Shown here piece by piece: positions 15,248 to 22,412 of a stretch of 29,663 nt of DNA; positions within the stretch are counted from its first letter, which is position 1, and every line of letters starts with the position of its first letter. This DNA comes from CAZGLR01 sp964526635. Its GTDB lineage: Bacteria; Zixibacteria; MSB-5A5; GN15; JAAZOE01. The notes beneath the pieces were generated by a model that worked only from the letters and a program-made list of their open reading frames with translations, was not told the DNA's origin and did not search any database. The position numbers were made by a program, and so were the translations under genes. The DNA is taken from the NCBI GenBank assembly GCA_964526635.1, contig CAZGLR010000033.1:1-29663 (forward strand), in the 5' to 3' direction.

Positions 15248-16807
15248 CTATCCGGTTTGCGGTGTATCGCGCTCAGCCAATGATGGTATTGTCCGGAGCG
15301 CAAACGATATAATAAAATAGGAAATAATGCCAATAATACCTAATAAAGCAAGTTTAAAAATCTGTCCCCAGACATCGGCCGATATGGTTGCGATGAACTC
15401 CAGACGGGCAGCATAATAAACCAAAAACGCCATCAAAATCGACGACAGCGATATCCGAATAACCAGTGCCAGGATCAGGCGACGTCTGATCTCCGGCAGA
15501 TGCTGTCGCAAATAGAGAATCAACAGAAAGAGGTTAACCACTCCCCCGGCCGATGTCGCCGCGGCCAGCCCGGGAAATCCCAGATACGGTATAAACACAG
15601 CATTGGCAGCCAAATTAACCACCACTGCAATTATCGAATACCGCATCGGCCGGACAGCATCCTTCAAGGCATAATATACCGGCGTCGTTACCCGCACACC
15701 GGCGAAACCGATCAGGCCGAGACTGTACCAGATGAGTGCCTGATAGGTATTATAGGTATCGAGAGACGTGAAGCGGCCATGCTCAAACAACAAACTGATT
15801 ATTTCATTGCCGGCGACAATGAAAAACGCCGCTACCGGAATGACCAGAAAGAAGCACAGATGAATTGCCTGGAGATACGTGGCCATAATGCCGCGGCCAT
15901 CCCGGCGGGCAGCCTCAGCCGAGATTTTCGGCAGCGCCACAGTGCCGATCGCCACCGCGATCATGCCCAGCGGTAAATGCATCACCCGGTACGCGTAAGT
16001 CAAATATGAAACCGCCCCGCTGATCAGCAGTGATGCCAGAAGCGTATTGACAAAAATATTCACGCGCCCGGCAGCCAGGCCACCAATCATCGGAGTGATA
16101 AGGCGACCGATCTCTCTCAGGCCGGGATGTTTCAGATTAAGCGTGAATTTAAACGCCATGCCGATAGCGCGGACCGACGGTAACTGAATTGCCAGTTGCC
16201 CCAGCCCGCCGATGAGCACCCCGATCGCCATGCCGAAAATCGGTGCTTCCAGATATGGGCAGATGAAAAAGGCCGCACCGATCATCCCGAGATTCAATAG
16301 CGCCGGGGCCAGCGCCGGGATGGCAAAACGGTCAAACGAATTGAGTATTGACATGGCCAGCGCCGCCAGCGCCACCAGCAGCAGAAAGGGAAACATGATC
16401 GCGGTCAGCGACGCAGTTAACTCGGCCTTGCCCGGCACATCGGTAAAGCCCGGGGCAATCAACCGTACCAGAACCGGCGAGGCCAGAATACCGATCAGGC
16501 AGACAACTGACAGGACAACCGTCAATGCGGCAAAACAAACCTGGGCCAGTTCAAAGGCGGCGTCCTTCCCCTGCCTTTCAAGCTCTCGTTTGAACACAGG
16601 CACAAACGCCGACGACAACGCCCCTTCGGCAAAGAGATCCCGGAGCAGGTTGGGGATACGGAAGGCGGCAAAGAAGGCGTCGGCAACCATGCCGGCTCCA
16701 AACAAATGCGCAAAAACCTGTTCACGTATAAGTCCCAGGATACGGGACAAGAACGTGCCGGAAGCGACCTTGGAAAAGGCCCGTGTAAAGGTGCCCAACT
16801 TAATCAT
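15248..16807 (-). CDS. murJ: Lipid II flippase MurJ (MviN)
   Basis: At 519 aa with about 14 hydrophobic segments this is a complete MurJ, the inner-membrane flippase that moves lipid II outward for peptidoglycan synthesis. Family signatures include SRILGLIREQVFAHLFGAG near residues 20-38, the motif RIPNLLRDLFAEGALSSAFVPVF (residues 47-69), and TVALPKISAE in the middle. The ATG at 16807 has no Shine-Dalgarno sequence; a TATAAC -10-like box lies about 32 nt upstream on the minus strand, back to back with the rpsT promoter. comEC follows after 5 nt, so the two are co-transcribed. Confidence 0.95.
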   Translation of the reverse strand: MIKLGTFTRAFSKVASGTFLSRILGLIREQVFAHLFGAGMVADAFFAAFRIPNLLRDLFAEGALSSAFVPVFKRELERQGKDAAFELAQVCFAALTVVLSVVCLIGILASPVLVRLIAPGFTDVPGKAELTASLTAIMFPFLLLVALAALAMSILNSFDRFAIPALAPALLNLGMIGAAFFICPYLEAPIFGMAIGVLIGGLGQLAIQLPSVRAIGMAFKFTLNLKHPGLREIGRLITPMIGGLAAGRVNIFVNTLLASLLISGAVSYLTYAYRVMHLPLGMIAVAIGTVALPKISAEAARRDGRGIMATYLQAIHLCFFLVIPVAAFFIVAGNEIISLLFEHGRFTSLDTYNTYQALIWYSLGLIGFAGVRVTTPVYYALKDAVRPMRYSIIAVVVNLAANAVFIPYLGFPGLAAATSAGGVVNLFLLILYLRQHLPEIRRRLILALVIRISLSSILMAFLVYYAARLEFIATISADVWGQIFKLALLGIIGIISYFIISFALRTIPSLAERDTPQTG

Positions 16808-16815
16808 TTAATTTA

Positions 16816-16843
16816 TTGACAGAGTTCCGATACCTGTTATATT
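16816..16843 (+). promoter_or_regulatory. Sigma70-type promoter of rpsT
   Basis: A perfect -35 TTGACA (16816-16821) is followed after 16 nt by TATATT (16838-16843), with TG at 16835-16836 forming an extended -10. The predicted transcript starts near 16850 and reaches the S20 ribosome site AAAGGAG at 16867-16873. Confidence 0.8.
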
Positions 16844-16880
16844 GAAAGGCTTTGAAAAACCAATGGAAAGGAGAAAGTAG

Positions 16881-17138
16881 GTGCCACACCATAAATCCTG
16901 TAAAAAGCGTCTGAAAACGTCGGCCAAAGCGCGTGTCCGCAACAACGCGCTCAAGACGGTGATTCGCCGTACTCTTCGTGACGCGCGCAGTAAGGCTGAA
17001 GAGGGTGAGCAGCTGGATCTCAATAAACTGTACGAAACGATTGATCAGTCCTGGAGCAAGGGTCTTATCCATCGCAATAAAGCCTCCCGTCTGAAAGCCC
17101 GCATGGCCAAGATGGCCGCCCGCGTTACCGCCGAATAA
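16881..17138 (+). CDS. rpsT: Small ribosomal subunit protein bS20
   Basis: This 85-aa, very basic helical protein matches bS20 in length and sequence, with KSCKKRLKTSAKARVRNNA at the N-terminus and the closing HRNKASRLKARMAKM. It binds 16S rRNA early in 30S assembly. The start is GTG at 16881, set by AAAGGAG 7 nt upstream. It is the only plus-strand gene in the first 24 kb, has its own promoter, and converges on the reductase gene 9 nt downstream. rpsT and murJ are divergent neighbours here. Confidence 0.97.
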   Translation: MPHHKSCKKRLKTSAKARVRNNALKTVIRRTLRDARSKAEEGEQLDLNKLYETIDQSWSKGLIHRNKASRLKARMAKMAARVTAE

Positions 17139-17147
17139 TCTCGGCGC

Positions 17148-18341
17148 CTATAAAATATGCCGCGCCAGCGTAAGAAGACGCGGAGCGCGCATTAATGCCC
17201 GTTTCAAAAACGCAACCGGATCTGCCATAGATCCGGTTTGGTCTATCTGGATACTTTCCTTCAATACATCAATTAACAACGCCCAGTCTTTCTCGGTGAA
17301 TTTTCGAAACATCGGATACGCCCGCTGACAAAAACGTAACTCTCCCCCCATTTCGGCATCGACAGCATGGCGATATAAGCTCTGTAACTCCTGCCGCGCT
17401 AAGTTTTCTTCGATTGCCCGAACGATCGACCGCACCGCCAGACGGCCCGAATGCAGCGCTTTGGCAATCCCCGCCCCGGTCACCGAATCGATAGCCCGGG
17501 CGGCATCGCCAGCCAGAAGCAGGTTCTCTCGGCCAAGAATCTGCAGCCCAAGATACTTGGGTACATTACCGCAGCATTCAAACTCAATCGTGTAATTGCT
17601 AAAACGTTCGCGGCAAAACACGTCCAGCAATCGGCGAAGATCAGATCCGCCATAGTGGACCGGGTTAAGCCCCAGACCGACATTGGCCGAATGATCTGAT
17701 TTGGGAAAAACCCATAAGTACCCGCCCGGAGCGAATTTATCGCCGACGACAAACTCGAGGACATTGCTTTCAAGAGCAATACCGCTTATCCGGTATTGCA
17801 GGGCCGTCTCCGCCTGCGTCAGTTTCAGGGCTGTCCGCAGACCGGCCTGCCGCCCCACCATCGATTCGACGCCATCGGAAGCAATAACATAGTCAGCCGC
17901 GACAGCTCGCGGACCATCGGGCGTATCAAGATGCACCATAGCGGCCCCCTCGCTCAGTTCCACCCGCTCGACAAAGGCATCCAGGACGATTTCTGCCCCG
18001 GCCATCACAGCTCGATCCGCCAGCCAGGGATCAAAAGTTTTGCGATCAAGAACATAGCCGATGGGAGAGGGAAACTTCTGGGTGGTGCTTTTCCCCCGCG
18101 ACAGGGTGAAACGGATTGAATCGATTGTTGTCGACAGACAATGAGGCTCGACTTCTACAAACGTGGATAAACCGACATGAGAAACGCCCTCGGCGCAGGC
18201 CAACGGCTGACCGATAACACTATCGCGTTCGAACAGGATAACATCGAGCCCCTGGCGGGCTGCTTCCCACGCGGCAAAACAGCCGGCCGGTCCGCCCCCG
18301 ACAATGGCCAGTTGATAGGTATCTCGACCGGGAACGGGCAT
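17148..18341 (-). CDS. Geranylgeranyl reductase-family FAD-dependent oxidoreductase
   Basis: This 397-aa flavoprotein has an N-terminal Rossmann FAD motif (VGGGPAGCFAAWEAARQG, residues 14-31) with the acidic end of strand 2 in FERD, the family motif GGYLWVFPK, and a C-terminal FAD-binding motif GDAARAIDSVTGAGI. This matches the geranylgeranyl reductase (GGR) group, which hydrogenates isoprenoid double bonds in archaeal ether lipids, chlorophyll phytyl chains or menaquinone side chains. Its ATG overlaps the stop of a two-cluster ferredoxin by 1 nt (TAATG), with GGAGG just upstream, so the ferredoxin is the likely electron donor, as in the Methanosarcina GGR-ferredoxin pair. The substrate cannot be told from sequence: menaquinone or polyprenyl lipids are as possible as ether lipids. 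Confidence 0.82.
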   Translation of the reverse strand: MPVPGRDTYQLAIVGGGPAGCFAAWEAARQGLDVILFERDSVIGQPLACAEGVSHVGLSTFVEVEPHCLSTTIDSIRFTLSRGKSTTQKFPSPIGYVLDRKTFDPWLADRAVMAGAEIVLDAFVERVELSEGAAMVHLDTPDGPRAVAADYVIASDGVESMVGRQAGLRTALKLTQAETALQYRISGIALESNVLEFVVGDKFAPGGYLWVFPKSDHSANVGLGLNPVHYGGSDLRRLLDVFCRERFSNYTIEFECCGNVPKYLGLQILGRENLLLAGDAARAIDSVTGAGIAKALHSGRLAVRSIVRAIEENLARQELQSLYRHAVDAEMGGELRFCQRAYPMFRKFTEKDWALLIDVLKESIQIDQTGSMADPVAFLKRALMRAPRLLTLARHIL

Positions 18342-18526
18342 TACGCCGCCTCCTGGTCATCCAGCGACAAAGCCAGCACCGGGCAAAAACGGACACACAA
18401 TTCACAGGCAGTACACGCCGACTGATCCACCTCCAGCCGACGGCGGCTCATCCAAAGCGCCAGTTCCGGACAAAACGTGATACACCCGGCGCATTTCAAA
18501 CACTGTTTTTCGTCAATAACCAGCAT
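18341..18526 (-). CDS. 2x[4Fe-4S] ferredoxin, partner of the GGR-like reductase
   Basis: The 61-aa product from the ATG at 18526 has two classic 4Fe-4S motifs: CLKCAGCITFCP and CTACELCVRFCP (CxxCxxCxxxCP each). It is a low-potential electron carrier. The frame is open further upstream to a GTG at 18586, right after the stop of the preceding gene, which would add 20 residues coded by a terminator hairpin. I prefer 18526 because the motif spacing then matches ordinary bacterial-type ferredoxins, although the ATG has only a U-run upstream and no Shine-Dalgarno site. The stop overlaps the reductase start by 1 nt, which implies coupled synthesis. Confidence 0.8.
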   Translation of the reverse strand: MLVIDEKQCLKCAGCITFCPELALWMSRRRLEVDQSACTACELCVRFCPVLALSLDDQEAA

Positions 18527-18559
18527 AAAAAAAACCCGGCCTAACAAATATAGACCGGG
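18527..18559 (-). terminator. Intrinsic terminator of the SbnI/SerK-like gene, abutting the ferredoxin ATG
   Basis: On the minus strand a 9-bp stem (18559-18551 with 18543-18535, one G-U pair) with a 7-nt loop is followed by eight T (18534-18527). The next three bases are the ferredoxin ATG. This is a strong Rho-independent terminator placed inside an apparent operon. Confidence 0.8.
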
Positions 18560-18574
18560 CGATAATTTCAACAA
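18547..18574 (-). promoter_or_regulatory. Candidate ferredoxin-GGR promoter overlapping the terminator
   Basis: On the minus strand TTGTTG (18574-18569), a 16-nt spacer and TATATT (18552-18547) resemble a sigma70 promoter; the -35 is weak, the -10 is good. The -10 lies partly in the terminator loop. A start near 18542 would give a leader of about 16 nt. Confidence 0.4.
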
Positions 18575-18586
18575 GTTTTTCGACAC

Positions 18587-19387
18587 TCAGCCGTTGAACA
18601 TAAAAACCGCACCATCGTAATACGCCGTCCGATCGGAGAACATCCGCATCCGGATCATTTCCCGCAAAAACTGCTGCTTTTCTTCCAGGGGATCATCGGC
18701 CTGCAAGACCGACAGCGCAAAATCGATGCCCAGCACCCGCCCCGGTTGATCGACCCGGATATACCCATGTGGAAGCCGCATGCCCCGAGAAGCGATCAGA
18801 CCTAGTTCATCCAGGGTAAAGACCGGTGGAAACAGGATCGCGGACGCATCCGGAAAAGCATCAAAAGGATCCCCGGCCCGATGATTCAATTTACTCTTAA
18901 AGCTGCGTCCCTTGCGGGCAACGCTGGCCGCCAGCTTAATCCCCAGATCAGCCCGATTCAAACAGGTATCCGATGAGAAACAAATCCGGTACGAGTCACC
19001 CTCTACAAATTTTACTTCCGCTTCAAAGGAGACCAGGCAATCGGCGGGGTTTTTAATCAGGCGAACCTGACGGGGAAACGTCAGGGCAAAATCTACCAGA
19101 TCATGGTGATGCCACCCCTCAATAACTCTTTGCCATGGCCGAACTGATAATGTCTTTAGATCGGCGATCTGGGCGGGTACATGCCGGAGGTTTAGAATCG
19201 AAAACGCTGTCATCAGCGAGGCATCATCCAACAACAGGTATCCATTTTCAATCGGCTGAACCAACAGGGGATTTTTGAGGCGATTATGGCGATCAATGTC
19301 TTCGGCAATTTGTTCGGCACGGTCCCGGGGAGCATCCTCAAACGAATACAAACTGGCCGTGGATATCATATTCAACGATTCGAGCAT
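18587..19387 (-). CDS. ParB/sulfiredoxin-fold protein of the SbnI/SerK type
   Basis: This 266-aa protein resembles the SbnI/SerK branch of the ParB-N fold. The first half has AEQIAEDIDRHNRLKNPLLV (residues 24-43) followed by ENGYLLLDDASLMTAFSIL, where active members carry a DG(A/H)(N/H)R box. The second half has LFPPVFTLDELGLIASRGMR (185-204), LPHGYIR and PGRVLGIDFALSVL, matching the C-terminal domain of that group. SbnI and SerK phosphorylate free L-serine. Here the box reads DDASL, so kinase activity may be lost. The start at 19387 has no clear ribosome site; Met7 (19369) is an alternative. A strong terminator follows its stop, so it may be transcribed apart from the ferredoxin gene. Confidence 0.6.
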   Translation of the reverse strand: MLESLNMISTASLYSFEDAPRDRAEQIAEDIDRHNRLKNPLLVQPIENGYLLLDDASLMTAFSILNLRHVPAQIADLKTLSVRPWQRVIEGWHHHDLVDFALTFPRQVRLIKNPADCLVSFEAEVKFVEGDSYRICFSSDTCLNRADLGIKLAASVARKGRSFKSKLNHRAGDPFDAFPDASAILFPPVFTLDELGLIASRGMRLPHGYIRVDQPGRVLGIDFALSVLQADDPLEEKQQFLREMIRMRMFSDRTAYYDGAVFMFNG

Positions 19388-19409
19388 AAGCAGCTATTCC
19401 GGTCAATCG

Positions 19410-19437
19410 TTTATGTTCAGTTTCTATAAACCGTCAA
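19410..19437 (-). promoter_or_regulatory. Candidate promoter of the SbnI/SerK-like gene
   Basis: On the minus strand TTGACG (19437-19432) and CATAAA (19415-19410) are 16 nt apart. The -35 has one mismatch, the -10 has two. It lies 22 nt upstream of the start codon. Confidence 0.4.
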
Positions 19438-19632
19438 GCAACAACAATGCCGGTTTGGACAATCTTGCTGCCGGCGGCAAAGCCGACAGCATTCTATAAG
19501 TCATTGATAGGAATTTGCTTGGAAAGAAGAGGGTGACAACATCATAGCGATGAAGCCGACTCAGCTATACCTGAATCAAACCAGTGGAGAAACCGTCAAA
19601 TATATGCAAAACGCTGCCGAATATAGCGATAC

Positions 19633-20757
19633 CTATTGTCTGATTTCAAACTTCTCGATCTTCTCGCGGGTTACCACGACAACCTCATCATCATCGGAAA
19701 AACACACATATGGTATCCCCTTGGACCAGAGTTGATAATTTTCTCTATGACGGGCCAGGAGTTGACCATCGACGGAAAAGAGGTATAAATCGCCCTCAAC
19801 ATGGCGGCTTTCTTTGGGGACATCCGGGCCGAGATTAATATCAATCCCCGCCGCGATTTTTTTGCCATCGGGAGAAATTGCAATGCTGGTAAACCATTTT
19901 TCGTCATTGGGCAGCCGCAATTCCCAGAGCAACTGACCGCTGGAGATGCGATAGACTTCAAGACGGCGCTCCGACATGATTGCCGCGACGTCGGCATCAA
20001 CATCAAATTGCACATCGATAATTCTGTACTCCGCAGCCCGGAGAGTATGCAGAATCTCCTTATCATCATAGATACTCAACTCGGCGTCGGCAAAGACACC
20101 GAAAAAATCCTTGCGATTATCAAAAGCATATGATTCATACGAGGGCAATTCAACAATGCTTTCGCCCTGGTCGTTGTATATTTCCATCCCCTCGGGCCCC
20201 TTGTCGACGGCGAATCGTTTGCCCGATGGTGAAATAACCAGCGCATGGTACGACTGATACTTCAGCATTGTCCGCCGATCGCCGTTTTTGCTGTAGATAT
20301 ACACGAACGTCGGGGGCAGCCCGGCCGTTCCCTCGGTGGCGAGAATGGTGCCATTGGAGGCAATCTTGAAATTGTTGGCCGAGGGTTTATCTATATGGCC
20401 GATGCGCGAACCCGATGGATTGAATAACGCAAAATCAGTCGTTTTCAGAGAGGTTGGATTACGGTCTGCGTAAGTCGCCAGCCCCACGAATTCGCCGTTG
20501 TCGGAGATCGCCGGTTTGATATTGTTGGTGAGTTTGCGGCTGAAGAGCGCTTCGCCCTTTGCATTAAATACCGATACATGAGGACGACCATAGACTATGA
20601 AATTCCCCGTGACATCACCCAGCACCTGATCCTTGGGTTCGAGCTTATGGACAAAAACACTCTTGAGTTCTACCTGGTCCGGCTGCGCGGAGGCTGCCGC
20701 AGTGAAGATAAACACTGTGAGTAGAAAAATTCCGAATACCATTGTTCGAAAGGCCAT
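19633..20757 (-). CDS. Secreted beta-propeller-like (WD40-like) protein
   Basis: This 374-aa protein has a clear Sec signal peptide (hydrophobic core FGIFLLTVFIFTAAASA, cleavage near residue 24). The rest is rich in short beta strands with repeated units such as KPAISDNGEFVGLATYA, ALVISPSGKRFAVDKG and SIAISPDGKKIAAGIDI, the SPDGK-type blades of a WD40/TolB-like propeller. No enzyme motif is seen. It is exported to the periplasm or surface and may act in binding or sensing. CGGGAG lies 6 nt before the ATG. The gene stands alone: about 210 nt separate it from the RNase H-like gene upstream, whose terminator lies in the gap. The function is unknown. Confidence 0.75.
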   Translation of the reverse strand: MAFRTMVFGIFLLTVFIFTAAASAQPDQVELKSVFVHKLEPKDQVLGDVTGNFIVYGRPHVSVFNAKGEALFSRKLTNNIKPAISDNGEFVGLATYADRNPTSLKTTDFALFNPSGSRIGHIDKPSANNFKIASNGTILATEGTAGLPPTFVYIYSKNGDRRTMLKYQSYHALVISPSGKRFAVDKGPEGMEIYNDQGESIVELPSYESYAFDNRKDFFGVFADAELSIYDDKEILHTLRAAEYRIIDVQFDVDADVAAIMSERRLEVYRISSGQLLWELRLPNDEKWFTSIAISPDGKKIAAGIDINLGPDVPKESRHVEGDLYLFSVDGQLLARHRENYQLWSKGIPYVCFSDDDEVVVVTREKIEKFEIRQ

Positions 20758-20861
20758 GAATCTCCCGTAGTTTGAAACCGTCTCCGGCTATCGATACGAC
20801 AATCGCTCTTTTTATGCAATATAAACTGAGATGGTTTCAGGATAGATTCTGTTGATTGGCA

Positions 20862-20894
20862 TAAAAAAAAGGCGGGGTCAGCGGTCCCGCCTTT
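20862..20894 (-). terminator. Strong intrinsic terminator downstream of the RNase H-like gene
   Basis: On the minus strand a perfect 9-bp stem (AAAGGCGGG with CCCGCCTTT, arms 20886-20894 and 20868-20876, 9-nt loop) is followed by eight or more T. The A/T ends make it plausible in the plus direction too, but only the minus side has a long U-run. Confidence 0.85.
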
Positions 20895-20913
20895 GTTCTC
20901 GAAGTTCGGGTGA

Positions 20914-20935
20914 CCCGCCCCCGTCAGGAGGCGGG
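20914..20935. repeat. Second GC-rich inverted repeat in tandem with the terminator
   Basis: CCCGCC (20914-20919) pairs with GGCGGG (20930-20935), with partial extension inward. It has no U-run on either side, so it is not a stand-alone terminator; it may protect a 3' end or belong to a dispersed repeat. Confidence 0.5.
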
Positions 20936-20968
20936 CCTTATTGTGTCGTTCCTCGGTGTCACACCCTT

Positions 20969-21469
20969 TTATTTTTCCAGCGAAAAATCATCGTATTTTT
21001 GCGATACCGGCTTATGAATATCCATATTCATATTGGCAAACGTCTTGATCTTAACCTTGGCGTTTCGCGGCATTTCGGGAATATTGTTGACCGATTGAAT
21101 CGCTCGGTTGGCCTTTTCATCGATCCACTTGACCGCGTATTGTAATCCTCTCGCATATTTATCTGCCTGTTGTTTGATCGCCTCGGCTCCGCCACCCATG
21201 ACCGCTCCGCCGTTCATCATATAGACCAGGATAGGAAAATCGGTGAAGATATGGATTTCCTTGGTCTTGAAAATCTCGAAATTATGCTCGGCAAAACGGA
21301 GAAAAGTCAGAAACGCCACCAGCTCCATATCGGCCCGGCGACCCTCGACCCCGCAACGAAACAGGACACCATATTCAGGCACGGCAAACGACAGAATCCC
21401 CTCGCCGGGGCGGTTTGGAATCGGTTTGCCGGAGACGTAGCATTTGATCACATCTTTCATGCCAGACAT
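20969..21469 (-). CDS. Hypothetical protein resembling a catalytically degenerate RNase HI fold
   Basis: This 166-aa protein is not a recognised named family, but its middle resembles RNase HI. MELVAFLTFLRFA (residues 48-60) looks like the helix with the catalytic Glu, KEIHIFTDFPILVYMMNG (70-87) like the strand with the second catalytic Asp (Asp77), and VKWIDEKANRAI (113-124) like the final strand-helix. The first-strand Asp and the last Asp of the catalytic set appear absent: the usual N..AD box reads NRAI. It may be a nucleic-acid-binding or structural relative. Two starts are possible (21469 and Met4 at 21460), both with weak ribosome sites. It has its own strong terminator. Confidence 0.55.
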   Translation of the reverse strand: MSGMKDVIKCYVSGKPIPNRPGEGILSFAVPEYGVLFRCGVEGRRADMELVAFLTFLRFAEHNFEIFKTKEIHIFTDFPILVYMMNGGAVMGGGAEAIKQQADKYARGLQYAVKWIDEKANRAIQSVNNIPEMPRNAKVKIKTFANMNMDIHKPVSQKYDDFSLEK

Positions 21470-21713
21470 TACTGCAACCCCGATGCCGGAAATATGGCGG
21501 ATTGTAACTCATTGAATGATAATATATTTGATATCTGTGGGTGGCTGATGGTGCAAAGAGTTGCATGCATGAATACGACCTGATGCAGCGTGGCGACGCC
21601 TTCCCGCTTGCAGGCGTAATTTGCGTTATTGTAGGGCGGAACCCGTCGAAGATGCTGAACGGAGTGAAGTATGCCCGAGCGAAGTGTTGTAGGGCATAAG
21701 CTGCGACGCCAAT

Positions 21714-21741
21714 GAAAAACCCACCTCGGAGGAGGCGGGTT
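21714..21741 (-). terminator. Intrinsic terminator 215 nt beyond the thioesterase gene
   Basis: On the minus strand AACCCGCCTC (21741-21732) pairs with GAGGTGGGTT (21727-21718) with one mismatch, a 4-nt loop and a run of T5. It is the first terminator after the thioesterase stop at 21956. Confidence 0.65.
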
Positions 21742-21759
21742 ACAGGATATCACAATTGT

Positions 21760-21783
21760 GGCGCGCCTCTTCAGGGGCGCGTC
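21760..21783. repeat. GC-rich hairpin with TTCA loop
   Basis: GGCGCGCCTC (21760-21769) and GGGGCGCGTC (21774-21783) form a 10-bp stem with two G-T wobbles around the tetraloop TTCA. It has the same CC-TTCA-GGGG core as the hairpin at 29570-29589. No U-run follows. Confidence 0.5.
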
Positions 21784-21955
21784 CAGCTTGCAGCAGTCGA
21801 AAAAAGGAAAACCCGTACCGCCTTACAACTCAACCATCAACCCCGGGTGGCCTGCGGCCATTGAACGCAGGCAATTGGCTTAATGGTGGAGAATGGCTTC
21901 CACTTCGATCAATGGTTGCCCTCACAGCTCCTCCGCTGTGGGTTAACACATCATC

Positions 21956-22405
21956 TTACTCTACCGGCTTCTCCAGCGAATCCAGCAGGCGGTCCGCTAA
22001 TTCGCTGCGCGGCTTGACGAACTTCCCGGTAGCATTGGCGACGATCTCGCCATGCTGATTGAGCGCTCTCCCCTCAGCGAAATACACCGAACCCTTGTGG
22101 CCGGTTTCTTTACCCTCGAAGATGATGGTATCTCCGGTATAAACCGGTTTACGGAAACGGGTCGTCATCTCGGCCGTGACAACGTAGATATCCCGCGCCA
22201 GGATAGACTTTATCATGATTTCATCGAGCAGCGATGAGACTATGCCGCCGTGGAGGATATTTTTATAGCCGGCGAACTTTTCATCGGCCGTGATGGTGGT
22301 CGTGGCGACACCGGTTTCATCATCGAAATAGAATTTGGCCTGCAGCCCGATATCATTCTGGTCACCGCAGACAATGCACCCGGAGTATCTGACAATTTCA
22401 CGCAT
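21956..22405 (-). CDS. PaaI-type hotdog-fold thioesterase
   Basis: This 149-aa single-domain hotdog protein has the family's active-site stretch HGGIVSSLLDE (around residues 53-63) after a first strand GVATTTITADEKFAGY, and strands AEMTTRFRKPVYTGDTIIFEG and KGSVYFAEGRALNQHGEIVANATGKFV. Such enzymes hydrolyse acyl-CoA or acyl-ACP thioesters; the substrate cannot be told. A short N-terminal CIVCGDQN motif resembles a pattern seen in some acyl-CoA thioesterases. The promoter places the transcription start at the ATG itself, so the mRNA may be leaderless; no ribosome site is present. It stands alone. Confidence 0.85.
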   Translation of the reverse strand: MREIVRYSGCIVCGDQNDIGLQAKFYFDDETGVATTTITADEKFAGYKNILHGGIVSSLLDEIMIKSILARDIYVVTAEMTTRFRKPVYTGDTIIFEGKETGHKGSVYFAEGRALNQHGEIVANATGKFVKPRSELADRLLDSLEKPVE

Positions 22406-22412
22406 AACGGGA

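Larger units (their letters stand above)
21470..21955. other. Gene-free intergenic stretch (486 bp) with several hairpins
   Basis: No convincing gene is seen on either strand. Frames in it are low in hydrophobic pattern, have no ribosome sites and cross inverted repeats. The stretch contains an 8-bp direct repeat GCGACGCC at 21593-21600 and 21703-21710, a hairpin ATGCCC/GGGCAT near 21671-21696, a minus-strand terminator near 21714-21741, and a GC-rich hairpin at 21760-21783. This looks like accumulated intergenic repeats. Confidence 0.6.

Noticed and set aside
16212..16811. 199-codon plus-strand frame opposite murJ
   Set aside because: It is antisense to conserved MurJ membrane segments, with the Ser/Ala/Arg-rich pattern of a shadow frame.
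19550..19735. 61-codon plus-strand frame in the gap right of the SbnI/SerK-like gene
   Set aside because: It runs into the C-terminal coding part of the propeller gene on the other strand and has no convincing start region or recognisable domain.
21469..21753. 94-codon minus-strand frame upstream of the RNase H-like gene
   Set aside because: It crosses two inverted repeats and a terminator, lacks a ribosome site and has no domain-like pattern.
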